Counted from the first letter of the stretch, positions 17,287 through 26,307 are shown. The stretch is 64,000 nucleotides of DNA from Ensifer sp. BR816 (GCF_000378985.1 NZ_KB905370.1:682001-746000), one strand, 5' to 3'. The notes: generated from the letters alone by a model not told the origin. Translations and numbers: made by a program.

Positions 17287-18762
17287 ATGATCCCCTCTCA
17301 GAACGGCCTTCCCTCCCCCCTCGCAACGCTCGATGAAATCCTCGACGGCGGTGACACCTCCGAGAAACCCATGAAGGTCTTCATCGGCCACAATCTTGGC
17401 AATCGCACCTTTCTGATGCAGATGCCCATGCACGAATTCTTCGCTATGTCCGAGGTGGCGAATGACCCTGGCCGCGATGGGGATGCAATCGCGCAGCGCA
17501 AACTTGACCCCACGCACGCGAATAAGTTGGCTCACTACATTCTTAAGGGCCTCGTATCGGCGGCCATTGAGCGGCGTGACATTCTGAAGAAATCCCCTTC
17601 AATCCGCCTGAACGAGATCATGCACGCGCTGGGTCGGCAGCCCTACATGGCGATTCAGCCGATTGTCGTGAATGTTCGCGAATGCGATCCTCGCGGCAAC
17701 GACATTCGAGGGGATCGGATGGTGGATCGCCGGACTGACGAAACGGCATCCTTTAAGGTCTTCCTGTCCCAGCGGCATGTTCTCTGGGTTGTCGACGGTC
17801 AGCACCGCCGTAAGGCGATGCAGATCGTGTTTGAATTCCTCGACACCATACGGGCGTCCAAAACCTATCCGAAAAAGGGTGCCAACCTCTTTGGCTCCAA
17901 AGATGGAGAGGCGCTCTCAACTGAAGAGCTGACAGCCTGGGAGGAGTGCTTCGAAGTCGCCCGTACTTACTGCACGCTGTTGATTGAGGTTCATCTTGGC
18001 CTGAAGCCGGACGAAGAGCGCCAGCTGTTCCACGACTTGAACAGGCTGGGTAAGAAGGTCGACACCAATCTCGCCCTTCAGTTCGACAACTCCAACCCGG
18101 TCAACTTGTTCATCAAAGACGAGCTCGTGGACAAGCTCGGCCTCCGTGTCACCGAGCAGGACGTAAAGAATTGGAATGACGATGAAGGCGGTATCACTCG
18201 GAAAGATCTCGTAGCCGTGAATGCGCTGTTGTTCCTGAACAAGACCAACATAAACGGCGCCAGCCCGGCGATGGTTCATGGGAAAACCGGCGTGGCTTAT
18301 CGCTTTTGGACCGCCGTCGATGCAATCCCAGGCTTCGGCGAGGACAAGGCGCGCGAGAAGACCGTAGCTGCTCAGCCGGTCGTGCTTAAGGCACTGGCCA
18401 AACTGGTCTACGATTTCGCTTTCAGCAACCGCCGGCCGGCCAATGGTGACGAGCTTGTCGATGATCTCCTCGGGAAGTTGACCGACATCGATTTCAGCCA
18501 CGATAACCCGCTCTGGCGGTATTACGAGTTGACAGATGCTGAGCGCCACGCACATGGCCTTACCGGCCTGTCAGCTTATTTGCCGAGCGAGGAAAGCGGG
18601 AACAGGGACATCGGAAGTCATCAGGGCGGGCTGATGCGCTTCGGCGCTAAACATAACGACATCTACCCAATTCTTGCCGATATGATCCGCTGGCGGCTCA
18701 GCTTTCCGTCCAGGCGGGGCGCAGAGCCGCTCCCAAATGCTGACGCACCTGCTGCGGCGTAA
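17287..18762 (+). CDS. DndB-like DGQHR-domain protein (orphan)
   Basis: A 491-aa protein. The DGQHR signature is at residues 170-174 (HVLWVVDGQHRRKAM), followed by LFHDLNRLGKKVDTNLALQFD, a second conserved stretch of DndB-family proteins. In the phosphorothioate system DndB represses the dnd operon, but many DGQHR proteins occur without dndCDE in islands and restriction clusters with unknown roles. No dndA/C/D/E genes are in the window. The start at 17287 follows GGAG; the frame is open back to 17215. Preceded by a vsr remnant, so a role linked to DNA modification is plausible. It is the last gene before attR. Confidence 0.85.
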   Translation: MIPSQNGLPSPLATLDEILDGGDTSEKPMKVFIGHNLGNRTFLMQMPMHEFFAMSEVANDPGRDGDAIAQRKLDPTHANKLAHYILKGLVSAAIERRDILKKSPSIRLNEIMHALGRQPYMAIQPIVVNVRECDPRGNDIRGDRMVDRRTDETASFKVFLSQRHVLWVVDGQHRRKAMQIVFEFLDTIRASKTYPKKGANLFGSKDGEALSTEELTAWEECFEVARTYCTLLIEVHLGLKPDEERQLFHDLNRLGKKVDTNLALQFDNSNPVNLFIKDELVDKLGLRVTEQDVKNWNDDEGGITRKDLVAVNALLFLNKTNINGASPAMVHGKTGVAYRFWTAVDAIPGFGEDKAREKTVAAQPVVLKALAKLVYDFAFSNRRPANGDELVDDLLGKLTDIDFSHDNPLWRYYELTDAERHAHGLTGLSAYLPSEESGNRDIGSHQGGLMRFGAKHNDIYPILADMIRWRLSFPSRRGAEPLPNADAPAAA

Positions 18763-18777
18763 GACGGCAATGAGAAA

Positions 18778-18806
18778 GGGTATCCCCCAGCTCCGGGGGG
18801 TATCCT
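18778..18806 (+). terminator. candidate hairpin between DndB-like gene and attR
   Basis: CCCCC (18784-18788) faces GGGGGG (18795-18800) with a short AGCTCC loop; GGTATCC is also repeated on both sides. It lies 20-40 bases after the DndB-like stop. No T-run follows, so termination is only a possibility. Confidence 0.35.
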
Positions 18807-18847
18807 CCTGTGGCCAATAACCTCTCCACGGGAAACCAGCCCGAGGT

Positions 18848-18885
18848 CCTTTGTCTCTAACATCAGCAGGTTGTGGTTGCCGGCC
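18848..18885. repeat. attR junction
   Basis: Right boundary: island sequence TTTGTCTCTAA runs into CATCAGCA (18861-18868) and then into comM sequence GGTTGTGGTTGCC. The island side TTGTCTCTAACAT (18851-18863) is the left arm of the reconstructed attP. It matches the reverse complement of the right arm (TTGTATCTACCAT) at 11 of 13 positions. Confidence 0.8.
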
Positions 18886-19505
18886 GCCGCCACCTCCAGC
18901 GCCCGCTTGGCGCTTTCCTGGCCCTTGATGTCGGCGAGATCGGGAAGATTGGCGGCCGCGGCACGGATGGCGGGCTCGGGGCGCGAGAGCACTTGCGTGC
19001 CGCGGAAATGATTGGCGATGGCGATCAGGCTGCGTGGCGCGAGGATGTCGATCTCCGACCCGGCCCAGGCCGCTTCCGCGCCGCTTTCGGCCGGGCAGAT
19101 CAGCCCCTTGCCGAGCGCATTGGCACCGATTGCCGCCGGCAGCGCGCCGGCGACCGGCGCGATCGTGCCGTCGAGATTGAGTTCGCCGATGACGACATAG
19201 CCGGAAAGCGCGTCCGCCGGTATCGCGCCGAGCGCCGCCATCAGCCCGAGCGCGATGGCAAGGTCGAAATGGCTGCCTTCCTTGGGCAGGTCCGCCGGCG
19301 CCAGATTGACCGTGACACGCTTGGCCGGCAACGCCAGACCCGAGGCGTGCAGCGCCGCCTGAACGCGCTCGCGGCTTTCGGCAACCGCCTTGTCCGGCAA
19401 CCCGACGATCTGCATACCGACCTTGCCGGGCGCCACCATCACCTGGACGTCGACCGGAACACCCTCGATACCCTGAAACGCAACCGTGCTGACGCGCGCG
19501 ACCAT
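18861..19505 (-). pseudogene. comM: comM (yifB) 5' fragment: N-terminal Lon-like half
   Basis: The first 213 or so residues of ComM: start MVARVSTVAFQGIEG, VQVMVAPGKVGMQIVGLPDK, SHFDLAIALG and the linker DIKGQESAKRALEVAAAGNHN, ending at LLM where the island begins. The residual frame continues into island DNA (LETKDLGLVSRG) to a stop at 18663, so any product lacks the ATPase domain. Start at 19505; GGGGGC lies upstream. comM has a distal role in natural transformation, so its loss is not expected to be harmful. Confidence 0.93.
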
Positions 19506-19633
19506 GATGCCCCCATTGCTCCAGCCTGCACCACACAACCGCCGCCGGTAGCAATCCAAATCTTGCACGGTACGCGCTTAAAAACAAGAACAATAATAGA
19601 ACAAACGACGCGATATGCTTTTGGGTCGGCCGG

Positions 19634-20581
19634 TCAGCCGCGTTTCTGCTCGATCGCGTCCCAAAGCAGGCTGGCGACATCGGCGCCGCCGAACTTCTTG
19701 ACCTCGCGGATGCCCGTCGGCGAAGTGACGTTGATCTCCGTCATGTAATCGCCGATCACGTCGATGCCGACGAAGAGGAAGCCCCGGGCTTTCAGCGCCG
19801 GGCCGATGCGGGCGCAGATTTCCTTCTCGCGAGCGGTGAGTTCGGTCGCCTCGGCGCGCCCGCCGACATGCATGTTGGAGCGGGCGTCGTGTTCGGCCGG
19901 AACCCGGTTGATCGCGCCGACCGGCTCGCCGTCGACGAGCAGGATGCGCTTGTCGCCCTTGCGGACCGCCGGCAGGTATTCCTGGGCGATGAAGGGCTCG
20001 CGGAACATCTGGCCGAACATTTCAAGGAGCGACGAGAGATTGCGGTCGTCGCGCGCCGAATGGAAGACCCCGGCGCCGCCATTGCCGTAGAGTGGCTTCA
20101 GGATGATGTCGCCCATCTCCTCGCGGAATCGGGCGATCTCGCTCGCATCGCGGGTGATCAGCGTCCGCGGCATCAGGTCGGGAAATTCGGTGACGAAGAT
20201 TTTTTCCGGCGAATTGCGGACCCAGGCCGGATCGTTGACGACGAGCGTCTTCGGGTGCAGCCGCTCCAGGAGATGCGTCGAGGTGATATAGGCCATGTCG
20301 AAGGGCGGATCCTGGCGAAGCAGGATGACGTCCATGGTCGAAAGATCGATCCGCTCGGGCTCGTCCAGGGTGAAATGGTCGCCCTTGACGTCGCGCAGCG
20401 TCATCTGCTGCGCGGTCGCATAGACCTTGCCGTCGCGCAGCGACAGCCTGTCGGGCGTGTAGTGGAACAGCCGGTAACCGCGCGCCTGCGCCTCGAGGCT
20501 CATGGCAAAGGTCGAATCGCCCGCAATGGTGATGCCCGAGACATGGTCCATCTGGACCCCGACATTGACGATACCTGCCAT
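19634..20581 (-). CDS. gshB: glutathione synthetase
   Basis: ATP-dependent ligation of gamma-glutamylcysteine with glycine. The 315-aa product is full length: N-terminal [38 protein letters not shown], and the ATP-grasp core with [29 protein letters not shown] and the metal-binding [12 protein letters not shown]. The start at 20581 (MAGIVNVG) matches the family; an upstream in-frame start at 20653 adds a 24-residue unconserved leader. In the uninterrupted ancestor it would follow comM by about 130 bases. Confidence 0.95.
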   Translation of the reverse strand: MAGIVNVGVQMDHVSGITIAGDSTFAMSLEAQARGYRLFHYTPDRLSLRDGKVYATAQQMTLRDVKGDHFTLDEPERIDLSTMDVILLRQDPPFDMAYITSTHLLERLHPKTLVVNDPAWVRNSPEKIFVTEFPDLMPRTLITRDASEIARFREEMGDIILKPLYGNGGAGVFHSARDDRNLSSLLEMFGQMFREPFIAQEYLPAVRKGDKRILLVDGEPVGAINRVPAEHDARSNMHVGGRAEATELTAREKEICARIGPALKARGFLFVGIDVIGDYMTEINVTSPTGIREVKKFGGADVASLLWDAIEQKRG

Positions 20582-20757
20582 TTTCCCGTTCCCGTTGGTT
20601 CCCTTGCCGCATTCCTTCGAGGCGGATGTCGCTTCGGCGAAATTATACAGCAATTCAAAGCGCTACCGCGACGATCGTGCACCCGAAACGGCCTATGGCG
20701 CCGCAGGAGCCCGCAACATGTAGAATGCGCAAGGCGCTTAGGCAAGGAGACCGGCGC

Positions 20758-21747
20758 CTATTCGAAACCCTCGACGACGCAGGTGATGAGGTCGTGGTCG
20801 GAGAGCGGACGGTCTGACGCGTCGAGCGAAGGAACGATGCGGCTTTCGCCGATCTTCAGCCCCCGCGCTAAAAACCAGTCGAGCTTCATCGCCCGTTTCG
20901 GCCAACGGGTGATCAGGCTCGGACGGGTGGTCATCTGATCGATCGGTCCGCCGTGGCGGGTGAAGCCGCGTTCGGCGCTCGCCGCAAAAAGACCCTCCGC
21001 CTCGAAATCGCCGCCGATATGATTGCCCGTGTTGAGGTCGCCGCCGATCAGGATCGGGAGGCCTGGAAAGGCGGCGTCCAGGGCGTCGATCAGTTCCTTG
21101 ACCTGTCGCTCGCGGTAGGCAGCGGTGGTGGCGCTTTCCAGATGCGTGGAAACGGCGATGAGAGGGCCGGTCTCGGTCTCGATCACGGCGCCGAGGGCGA
21201 TGCGCTCGCCGACGCGCGGCTGGTCGCTGTCACCGAACCACAGGCGCTCGCCCCAAAGCCGCAAAAGGAAGGAGCGCTGGACCGGGCTGGAGGTCAGCAG
21301 GGCGTTGCCATGAAAACCTTTGTCGTTGAAGTCGTCCCTGCAGAATTCGCGCTCGGTATCCGAGCCGAGCCCCAGTTCGATGAATTCGACGCCATAGGCA
21401 TATTGCATTTCCAGTGCGGCCGCGACCTCGGCCGTCGTATGCCGCTGTCCTGTGCGGGCCATGCCGTTGTCCATCTCGGAAAGCAGAACGACAGGCGCAC
21501 CGGTCGCGCGGAGATGGTCGGCGCTTTCTTCGGGAAAGAGGCAGCGTTCGAGGTTCCAGGCGGCGACGGTGAAGGGAAAGGCAAGCGGCGCCGGTGCCGT
21601 GGCGGCGCCGCCGATCTCGATCACGTTCATCGCCTCGAGCCCCGCCATGATCGCGTCATGGACGGCAATGCTGCGTTCCATGCGGAGAAAGCCCTCGCGG
21701 TCGGCCCGCGAGGGCGCGGTGAGTGTCGCTACGGTCTCTTCGATCAC
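20758..21747 (-). CDS. endonuclease/exonuclease/phosphatase (EEP) family protein
   Basis: A 329-aa protein with EEP metal-site motifs: AAWNLER (Asn), LLSEMDNG (Glu), STHLES (His), IGGDLNTGN (Asp/Asn) and LSDHDL (Asp-His dyad) near the C terminus. No signal peptide, so cytosolic. It is the last gene of the ugp-type operon and its ATG overlaps the ugpC stop (ATGA). That is the place often taken by the phosphodiesterase gene ugpQ, so a role in cleaving an imported phosphodiester is an attractive inference; substrate unknown. Confidence 0.82.
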   Translation of the reverse strand: MIEETVATLTAPSRADREGFLRMERSIAVHDAIMAGLEAMNVIEIGGAATAPAPLAFPFTVAAWNLERCLFPEESADHLRATGAPVVLLSEMDNGMARTGQRHTTAEVAAALEMQYAYGVEFIELGLGSDTEREFCRDDFNDKGFHGNALLTSSPVQRSFLLRLWGERLWFGDSDQPRVGERIALGAVIETETGPLIAVSTHLESATTAAYRERQVKELIDALDAAFPGLPILIGGDLNTGNHIGGDFEAEGLFAASAERGFTRHGGPIDQMTTRPSLITRWPKRAMKLDWFLARGLKIGESRIVPSLDASDRPLSDHDLITCVVEGFE

Positions 21748-22868
21748 AGTGCATGCTCCAAATTCACGGTTTGCGGGCGGGCAGGTGCAGCTGTCGCCAT
21801 GCCGGTCACCGCTGGGCGAGGAAGCCGCTTGCCGCTCTCCGCCGAGAAGAAATGCAGCCGATCCGTCGGCATGGCGATCGCAAGCTCGCTGGCAAGCGGC
21901 GTTTCCGGCGACAATGCGACGGTCAGCGCCTGATCCTCGACCGCGCCGTGCACCAGGCGTTGCGCTCCGAGTTCCTCGACATAGTCGACGCGGAAGAGCA
22001 AGGCCTGCTCGCCGGCAGACGCCGGGCGCAAGTCTTCCGCCCTGAGCCCGACGGTCACCGCCCCCTCGGCCGGCGCCGGATAATCGAGGTCGATCGCATG
22101 CGTGCCGACATGCAGGCGGCCGCCTTCCAGCACGCCCTTGAGGAGGTTCATCGCCGGCGAGCCGATGAAGCTCGCGACGAAGGTCGAGGCCGGTGCGTGA
22201 TAGACCTCGAGCGGCCGGCCGATCTGCTCGATGCGGCCGCCGTTCAGCACCACCAGCCGGTCGGCGAGCGTCATCGCTTCGAGCTGGTCGTGGGTCACGT
22301 AAAGCGACGTGGTGCCGAGCCGCTTCTGCAAGCGCTTGATCTCGCCGCGCATCGAGACGCGCAGCTTCGCATCGAGGTTGGAGAGCGGCTCGTCGAAAAG
22401 GAAGGCGGCCGGCTTGCGGACGATCGCCCGGCCCATCGCGACGCGCTGGCGCTGGCCGCCCGAAAGCGCCCGCGGCTTGCGGTCGAGATAGGGCTCGATC
22501 TCCAGCATGCGCGCGGCTTCCGCGACCCGCGCGTCGATCTCCGCCTTCGGCGTCTTGCGGTTCTTGAGGCCGTAGGCGAGGTTCTCGTAGACCGTCATAT
22601 GCGGGTAGAGCGCATAGTTCTGGAAGACCATGGCGACGTCGCGCTCGGCCGGATCGACATCGTTGACGAGACGCGTGCCGATCGTCACGCTGCCCTTCGA
22701 TATCGTTTCCAGCCCGGCGACCATGCGCAGAAGCGTGGACTTGCCGCAGCCGGAGGGTCCGACAAGGACGATGAATTCGCCGTCGGCAATGTCGATCGAG
22801 ACCGACTTTACGGCCTCGACATTGCCCGAGTAGATTTTAGACACCTCTGCGATATCGATCGCCGCCAT
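21744..22868 (-). CDS. ugpC: ABC transporter ATPase, UgpC type (sn-glycerol-3-phosphate)
   Basis: A 374-aa carbohydrate-type ABC ATPase: Walker [10 protein letters not shown]-loop [13 protein letters not shown], signature [15 protein letters not shown], Walker [14 protein letters not shown]-loop YVTHD, then the C-terminal TOBE/regulatory domain typical of MalK/UgpC ([12 protein letters not shown]). The start at 22868 is chosen because upstream codons lie in the repeat region. It energises uptake through UgpA/UgpE and is separated from ugpE by the hairpin repeat cluster. Confidence 0.9.
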   Translation of the reverse strand: MAAIDIAEVSKIYSGNVEAVKSVSIDIADGEFIVLVGPSGCGKSTLLRMVAGLETISKGSVTIGTRLVNDVDPAERDVAMVFQNYALYPHMTVYENLAYGLKNRKTPKAEIDARVAEAARMLEIEPYLDRKPRALSGGQRQRVAMGRAIVRKPAAFLFDEPLSNLDAKLRVSMRGEIKRLQKRLGTTSLYVTHDQLEAMTLADRLVVLNGGRIEQIGRPLEVYHAPASTFVASFIGSPAMNLLKGVLEGGRLHVGTHAIDLDYPAPAEGAVTVGLRAEDLRPASAGEQALLFRVDYVEELGAQRLVHGAVEDQALTVALSPETPLASELAIAMPTDRLHFFSAESGKRLPRPAVTGMATAAPARPQTVNLEHAL

Positions 22869-22958
22869 GCTAGCTCCGTTGGTCAATGCGGAATGCGGAG
22901 CGGGAACGGTGTAAAACCCGCCGCGCCTCCGGTCGTTCCACTTTTTGTGTCCGCGCAC

Positions 22959-23113
22959 TTCCAGACGGCGAACCGCACACACTTCGCCTGGAAATGCTCT
23001 CTTTGCTTCCGCATTTCCGGACGGCGAACCGCACACACTTCGCCTGGAAATGCTCTATTTGCTTCCGCATTCCGGACGGCGAACCGCACACACTTCGCCT
23101 GGAAATGCTCTAT
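22959..23113. repeat. three tandem hairpin repeats between ugpE and ugpC
   Basis: A unit of 55-56 bp occurs three times (GGCGAACC at 22967, 23023 and 23078). Each unit can fold: TTCC/GGAA closing pairs, then GGCGAA pairing with TTCGCC around an 11-base loop. The third copy overlaps the ugpE stop codon. The repeat at 62489-62533 is the same design with GGAAAA/TTTTCC in the stem, a compensatory change that supports real pairing. It may stabilise the upstream ugpBAE mRNA or reduce ugpC expression. Confidence 0.8.
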
Positions 23114-23961
23114 TTGTCGCTTTCCGTAAGCCCCTTGATGAACCAGCGCTGGAAGATGACGACGATCATCACCGGCGGCAGCATGGCGAGGATCGCCAGC
23201 GCGAAGGCCTCGTTGTAATCGGGAATGTTGGAGCCGACCCAGACGAGCAGGATCTGCTTGATGCCGCGCACCAGCGTGAAGAAGCCCTCGTCCGTCGTCA
23301 TCAGCGTCGGCCAGAGATACTGGTTCCAGCCGTAGACGAACATGATGATGAAGATCGCCGCCATCATGGTGCGCGACAGCGGCACCAGCACGTCGATGAA
23401 GAACTTGAACGGCCCCGCGCCGTCGATCCGCGCCGCCTCCAGGAGCTCGTCCGGCACCGACTTGAAGAACTGTCGGAAATAGAAGGTGCCGGTCGCGGAC
23501 GCGAGAAGCGGCACGATCAGCCCGGTATAGGTGTTCGTCAGCTTCAGGGCGTTCATCACCTCGTAGGAGGGCAGGATGCGGACCTCGAGCGGCAGGAGCA
23601 GCGTCGTGAAGATCACCCAGAAGAAGAAGCTCGCCAGCGGAAAGCGGAAATAGACGATCGCATAGGCCGCAAGCATCGAGAGCACGATCTTGCCGACGGC
23701 AAAGCCGAGACCGAGGATCATCGAGTTCAGCATCATGTTGAAGCCGGTGACCTTGCCGGTGAAGCCGCCCTCGCGGGTCAAAACCGTCTCATAGGTCTCG
23801 GCGAAATGGCCGCCCCAGGTGAGACTGAGACCGTTGCGGTGGATGTCGGCCGCCTCATGGGTCGAGGTCATGAAGGCGACGACGACGGGCGCCACCATGA
23901 TGAAGACGCCGATCAGGAGAATGACATGGTCGAAGAAGCGGGTGCGATGCATCGGCATCAC
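23110..23961 (-). CDS. ugpE: ABC transporter permease, UgpE type
   Basis: A 283-aa inner-membrane permease with six hydrophobic segments (first at about 12-32). The MalG/UgpE coupling loop EAARIDGAGPFKFFIDVLVPL is near residue 195. It pairs with UgpA as the translocation pore. One base separates its start from the ugpA stop, indicating coupled translation. The stop lies inside the last hairpin repeat. Confidence 0.9.
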   Translation of the reverse strand: MMPMHRTRFFDHVILLIGVFIMVAPVVVAFMTSTHEAADIHRNGLSLTWGGHFAETYETVLTREGGFTGKVTGFNMMLNSMILGLGFAVGKIVLSMLAAYAIVYFRFPLASFFFWVIFTTLLLPLEVRILPSYEVMNALKLTNTYTGLIVPLLASATGTFYFRQFFKSVPDELLEAARIDGAGPFKFFIDVLVPLSRTMMAAIFIIMFVYGWNQYLWPTLMTTDEGFFTLVRGIKQILLVWVGSNIPDYNEAFALAILAMLPPVMIVVIFQRWFIKGLTESDK

Positions 23962-23962
23962 C

Positions 23963-24883
23963 TCAATTATAGTGCACGCGCCGCTCGATGAAGCGGAACT
24001 GGAAGATGGTGAGCACCAGGACGATCACCATGAGGATCACCGACTGCGCCGACGAACCGCCGAGATCGCTGCCGCGGAAACCGTCCATATAGACCTTGTA
24101 GACGAGCGTGATCGGATTGTTGGCGGCCTTGTCCTTCACCATCACGTCGATGATGCCGAACGTGTCGAAAAGCGCGTAGGTGACGTTGATGATCAGCAGG
24201 AAGAAGGCCGTCGGCGCAAGCAGCGGCAGGATGACCGTCCAGAAACGGCGCAGTTCCGACCGGCAGTCGATCGCCGCCGCCTCGCGCACCGAAACCGGAA
24301 TGCCCTGAAGTCCCGAGAGGAAGAAGATGAAGTTGTAGGGGATCTGCTTCCAGACCGCGACGACGATCATCGCGAAGGCCGTGTCGAAATAATCGAGCCC
24401 GACCTTGATGTCCCAACCGAACCAGCGGGCGAATTCGACGAGCGGGCCGATATGCTGGTTGAAGAACATCATGCCGATCAGGCCGGCGACAGGCGGGGCG
24501 ATCGCATAGACCCAGATAAGCAGCGTCTTGTAGGCCGCATTGCCGCGAATGACGCCGTCCGCCTTGACGGCGAGCAGCAGCCCGATCGCCAGCGCGAAGA
24601 AGGTGACGAGGGCGGTGAAGATCGCCGTGAATCGCGCGATGCCGAAATACTCGGTCGACTTCAGGACGTCGGCATAGTTCGTCAGGCCGACGAAGGTCGA
24701 GCCGAAACCGAACGGATCCTCGAGATAAAAGGAGGACTGGATCGCCTGCACCGAGGGCCAGTAGAAGAACACGAAGATGATCGCGAGCTGCGGCGCGAGA
24801 AAGAGGTAGGGCAGGAAAGGCGAGGCGAATTGCACGCGCTTGGCGGCTGCCTGCTGTCCTTGATCTTTGAAGCGGCCCCTCAT
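23963..24883 (-). CDS. ugpA: ABC transporter permease, UgpA type
   Basis: A 306-aa inner-membrane permease with six or so hydrophobic segments, beginning FLPYLFLAPQLAIIFVFFYW; the coupling loop reads VREAAAIDCRSELRRFWTVILP. The ATG at 24883 is the best in-frame start, yet it lies at the edge of a palindromic repeat (24877-24990). The first ten or so codons are therefore next to, or derived from, the repeat. The frame stays open through the whole repeat to 25003. Confidence 0.88.
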   Translation of the reverse strand: MRGRFKDQGQQAAAKRVQFASPFLPYLFLAPQLAIIFVFFYWPSVQAIQSSFYLEDPFGFGSTFVGLTNYADVLKSTEYFGIARFTAIFTALVTFFALAIGLLLAVKADGVIRGNAAYKTLLIWVYAIAPPVAGLIGMMFFNQHIGPLVEFARWFGWDIKVGLDYFDTAFAMIVVAVWKQIPYNFIFFLSGLQGIPVSVREAAAIDCRSELRRFWTVILPLLAPTAFFLLIINVTYALFDTFGIIDVMVKDKAANNPITLVYKVYMDGFRGSDLGGSSAQSVILMVIVLVLTIFQFRFIERRVHYN

Positions 24884-24990
24884 CCGGCCTGCCGGCCACC
24901 TTCTCTCCGCCATTGCGGGGAGAAGGGACGCTCCATTGTCGGCAGCATTCCCCTCTCCCCGCGCGCGGGGAGAGGGCCAGGGAGAGGGGC
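24877..24990. repeat. palindromic repeat between ugpB and ugpA
   Basis: A GC-rich repeat with a perfect 26-bp palindrome at 24951-24976 (CCCTCTCCCC, GCGCGC, GGGGAGAGGG) and a second hairpin at about 24902-24925 (TTCTCTCCGC with GCGGGGAGAA). It covers the whole ugpB-ugpA gap plus the ugpA start codon. Such hairpins downstream of a binding-protein gene commonly protect its mRNA, giving more UgpB than permease. Confidence 0.75.
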
Positions 24991-25008
24991 TCGCCTCGCT
25001 CATCGCAA

Positions 25009-26307
25009 TCAGCCGGCCGTCTTGGCGAAGCGGGCGAGCAGTTCGTTGCCTTCCTTCTCGATCGCCTCAAGCGCATCCTTCACGGTCGCTTCGCCGGAGA
25101 AGATGCGGCCGTATTCGCGCTCCATGATCTCGCGGATCTGCGGATAGAAGCCGAGACGGTAGCCCTTGGACCATTCGCCGGCCGGCAGCAGGAGCTGCTT
25201 GATGCCGACTTCGGCGACCGGCTTCTCCTTGTAGTAGCCGTCCTTCTGGGCAAGCTCATAGGCCGCCTTGGTGATCGCAACATAGCCGGTGGCCCTGTGG
25301 TAGAAATACTGGACTTCCGGCGAGGTCAGGAACTGGAAGAAATCGGCGACGCACTTGTTTTCCTCGTCCGACTTGCCGGACATGGCAAAGAGTGCGGCGC
25401 CGCCGATGAAGGAGTTGGTGCCGGCGCCCTTGATCGCGCTCCAATAGGGCAGGAAGGTCGCCGAGAAGGGCATGGTAGCCGTCTTCTGCAGGCCGCCGAA
25501 GGAGCCGGAGGAGCCGATCCAAAGAGCTGCCTTGCCGTCTTCGAAGACCTTCTGGTTGTCGTTCCAGCCGGCACCGTAGAAGGCGAAATAGCCCTCATCC
25601 TTCCAGGCCTTCAGCTTCTCGAACATCATTTCGAGGTTCGGGTCGGTGACCTTGAGCTTGGTGTCGACGACGCTGTCGTAGCCGTTGTTGTTGGTGGCGA
25701 ACTGGATGTTGTTGCGCGAGAAGAAGTTCTCGGTGAACTGCCAGGTGAGCTGCGACTGGACGAGCGGAATGAAGCCGGCCTCTTTCAGCTTCGGTGCGAT
25801 GGCCTCGAACTCTTCCCAGGTCTTCGGAGCCTCGACGCCGGCCTTCTTCAGGGCCTCGTCGTTGATATACATGATCGGCGCCGAGGAATTGAACGGCATG
25901 CCGACGAACTTGCCTTCGCTATCGGCGTAGAAATGGCGCACGCCGTCGATGAAGGCGGCTCGGTCGAAGCTGTAGCCTGCCTTGGTGATCAGGTCTTCGG
26001 CCGGAATGACGGCGCCCTTGGCGTTGATGATGGTGGCGGCACCGGCGTCGAAGACCTGCAGGATGTTCGGCTGTTCGCCGGCGCGGAAGGCGGCGATGCC
26101 GGAGGCAAGCGCCTCCTCATAGGTGCCCTTGCTGACGGGGGTGAGGGCGCAAGCGCTCTGGGAGGCGTTGAATTTCTGGGCGACCTCGTTGATCACCTCG
26201 CCGTTGCGGCCGGCCATGCCGTGCCACCAGGTGATGTTGGTCGCGGCAAGCGACGTCGTCGTGGAAAATGCAACAGCGATGGCTGCAAGCGAAGTCGTTT
26301 TGAACAT
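25009..26307 (-). CDS. ugpB: sn-glycerol-3-phosphate-type ABC substrate-binding protein
   Basis: A 432-aa periplasmic solute-binding protein with an N-terminal signal peptide (SLAAIAVAFSTTTSLAA, cut near residue 22). The mature part begins NITWWHGMAGRNGEVINEV, the motif typical of UgpB, and later has GMPFNSSAPIMYIND and GSSGSFGGLQ. It is the first gene of ugpB-ugpA-ugpE-ugpC-EEP, all on one strand. A Pho-box-like site precedes it. The substrate assignment rests on similarity and the Pho box; a related sugar-phosphate is possible. Confidence 0.88.
   Translation of the reverse strand: MFKTTSLAAIAVAFSTTTSLAATNITWWHGMAGRNGEVINEVAQKFNASQSACALTPVSKGTYEEALASGIAAFRAGEQPNILQVFDAGAATIINAKGAVIPAEDLITKAGYSFDRAAFIDGVRHFYADSEGKFVGMPFNSSAPIMYINDEALKKAGVEAPKTWEEFEAIAPKLKEAGFIPLVQSQLTWQFTENFFSRNNIQFATNNNGYDSVVDTKLKVTDPNLEMMFEKLKAWKDEGYFAFYGAGWNDNQKVFEDGKAALWIGSSGSFGGLQKTATMPFSATFLPYWSAIKGAGTNSFIGGAALFAMSGKSDEENKCVADFFQFLTSPEVQYFYHRATGYVAITKAAYELAQKDGYYKEKPVAEVGIKQLLLPAGEWSKGYRLGFYPQIREIMEREYGRIFSGEATVKDALEAIEKEGNELLARFAKTAG

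Larger units (their letters stand above)
8896..18868. mobile_element. 10-kb serine-recombinase integrative island inside comM
   Basis: The element is bounded by an 8-bp direct repeat (CATCAGCA at 8896-8903 and 18861-18868) that splits comM. It carries a large serine recombinase at its left end, a second small serine recombinase, HTH proteins, a GIY-YIG protein, a vsr remnant, an orphan DndB-like protein and several unknowns. It has no capsid, tail, replication or conjugation genes. Gene starts are less G/C-biased than the flanks by eye (not computed). It is probably a mobilisable genomic island or satellite-like element; how it moves between cells is not evident. Confidence 0.9.

Noticed and set aside
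17287..18762. Complete dnd phosphorothioation system
   Set aside because: Only a DndB-like gene is present; dndA, C, D, E and restriction partners are absent from the window.
8896..18868. Complete prophage
   Set aside because: No capsid, portal, terminase, tail, lysis or replication genes; only integrase, small regulators and cargo.
22959..23113. CRISPR array
   Set aside because: Only three units, each self-complementary, with short near-identical spacers and a relative elsewhere; it is a hairpin repeat family, and no cas genes are present.
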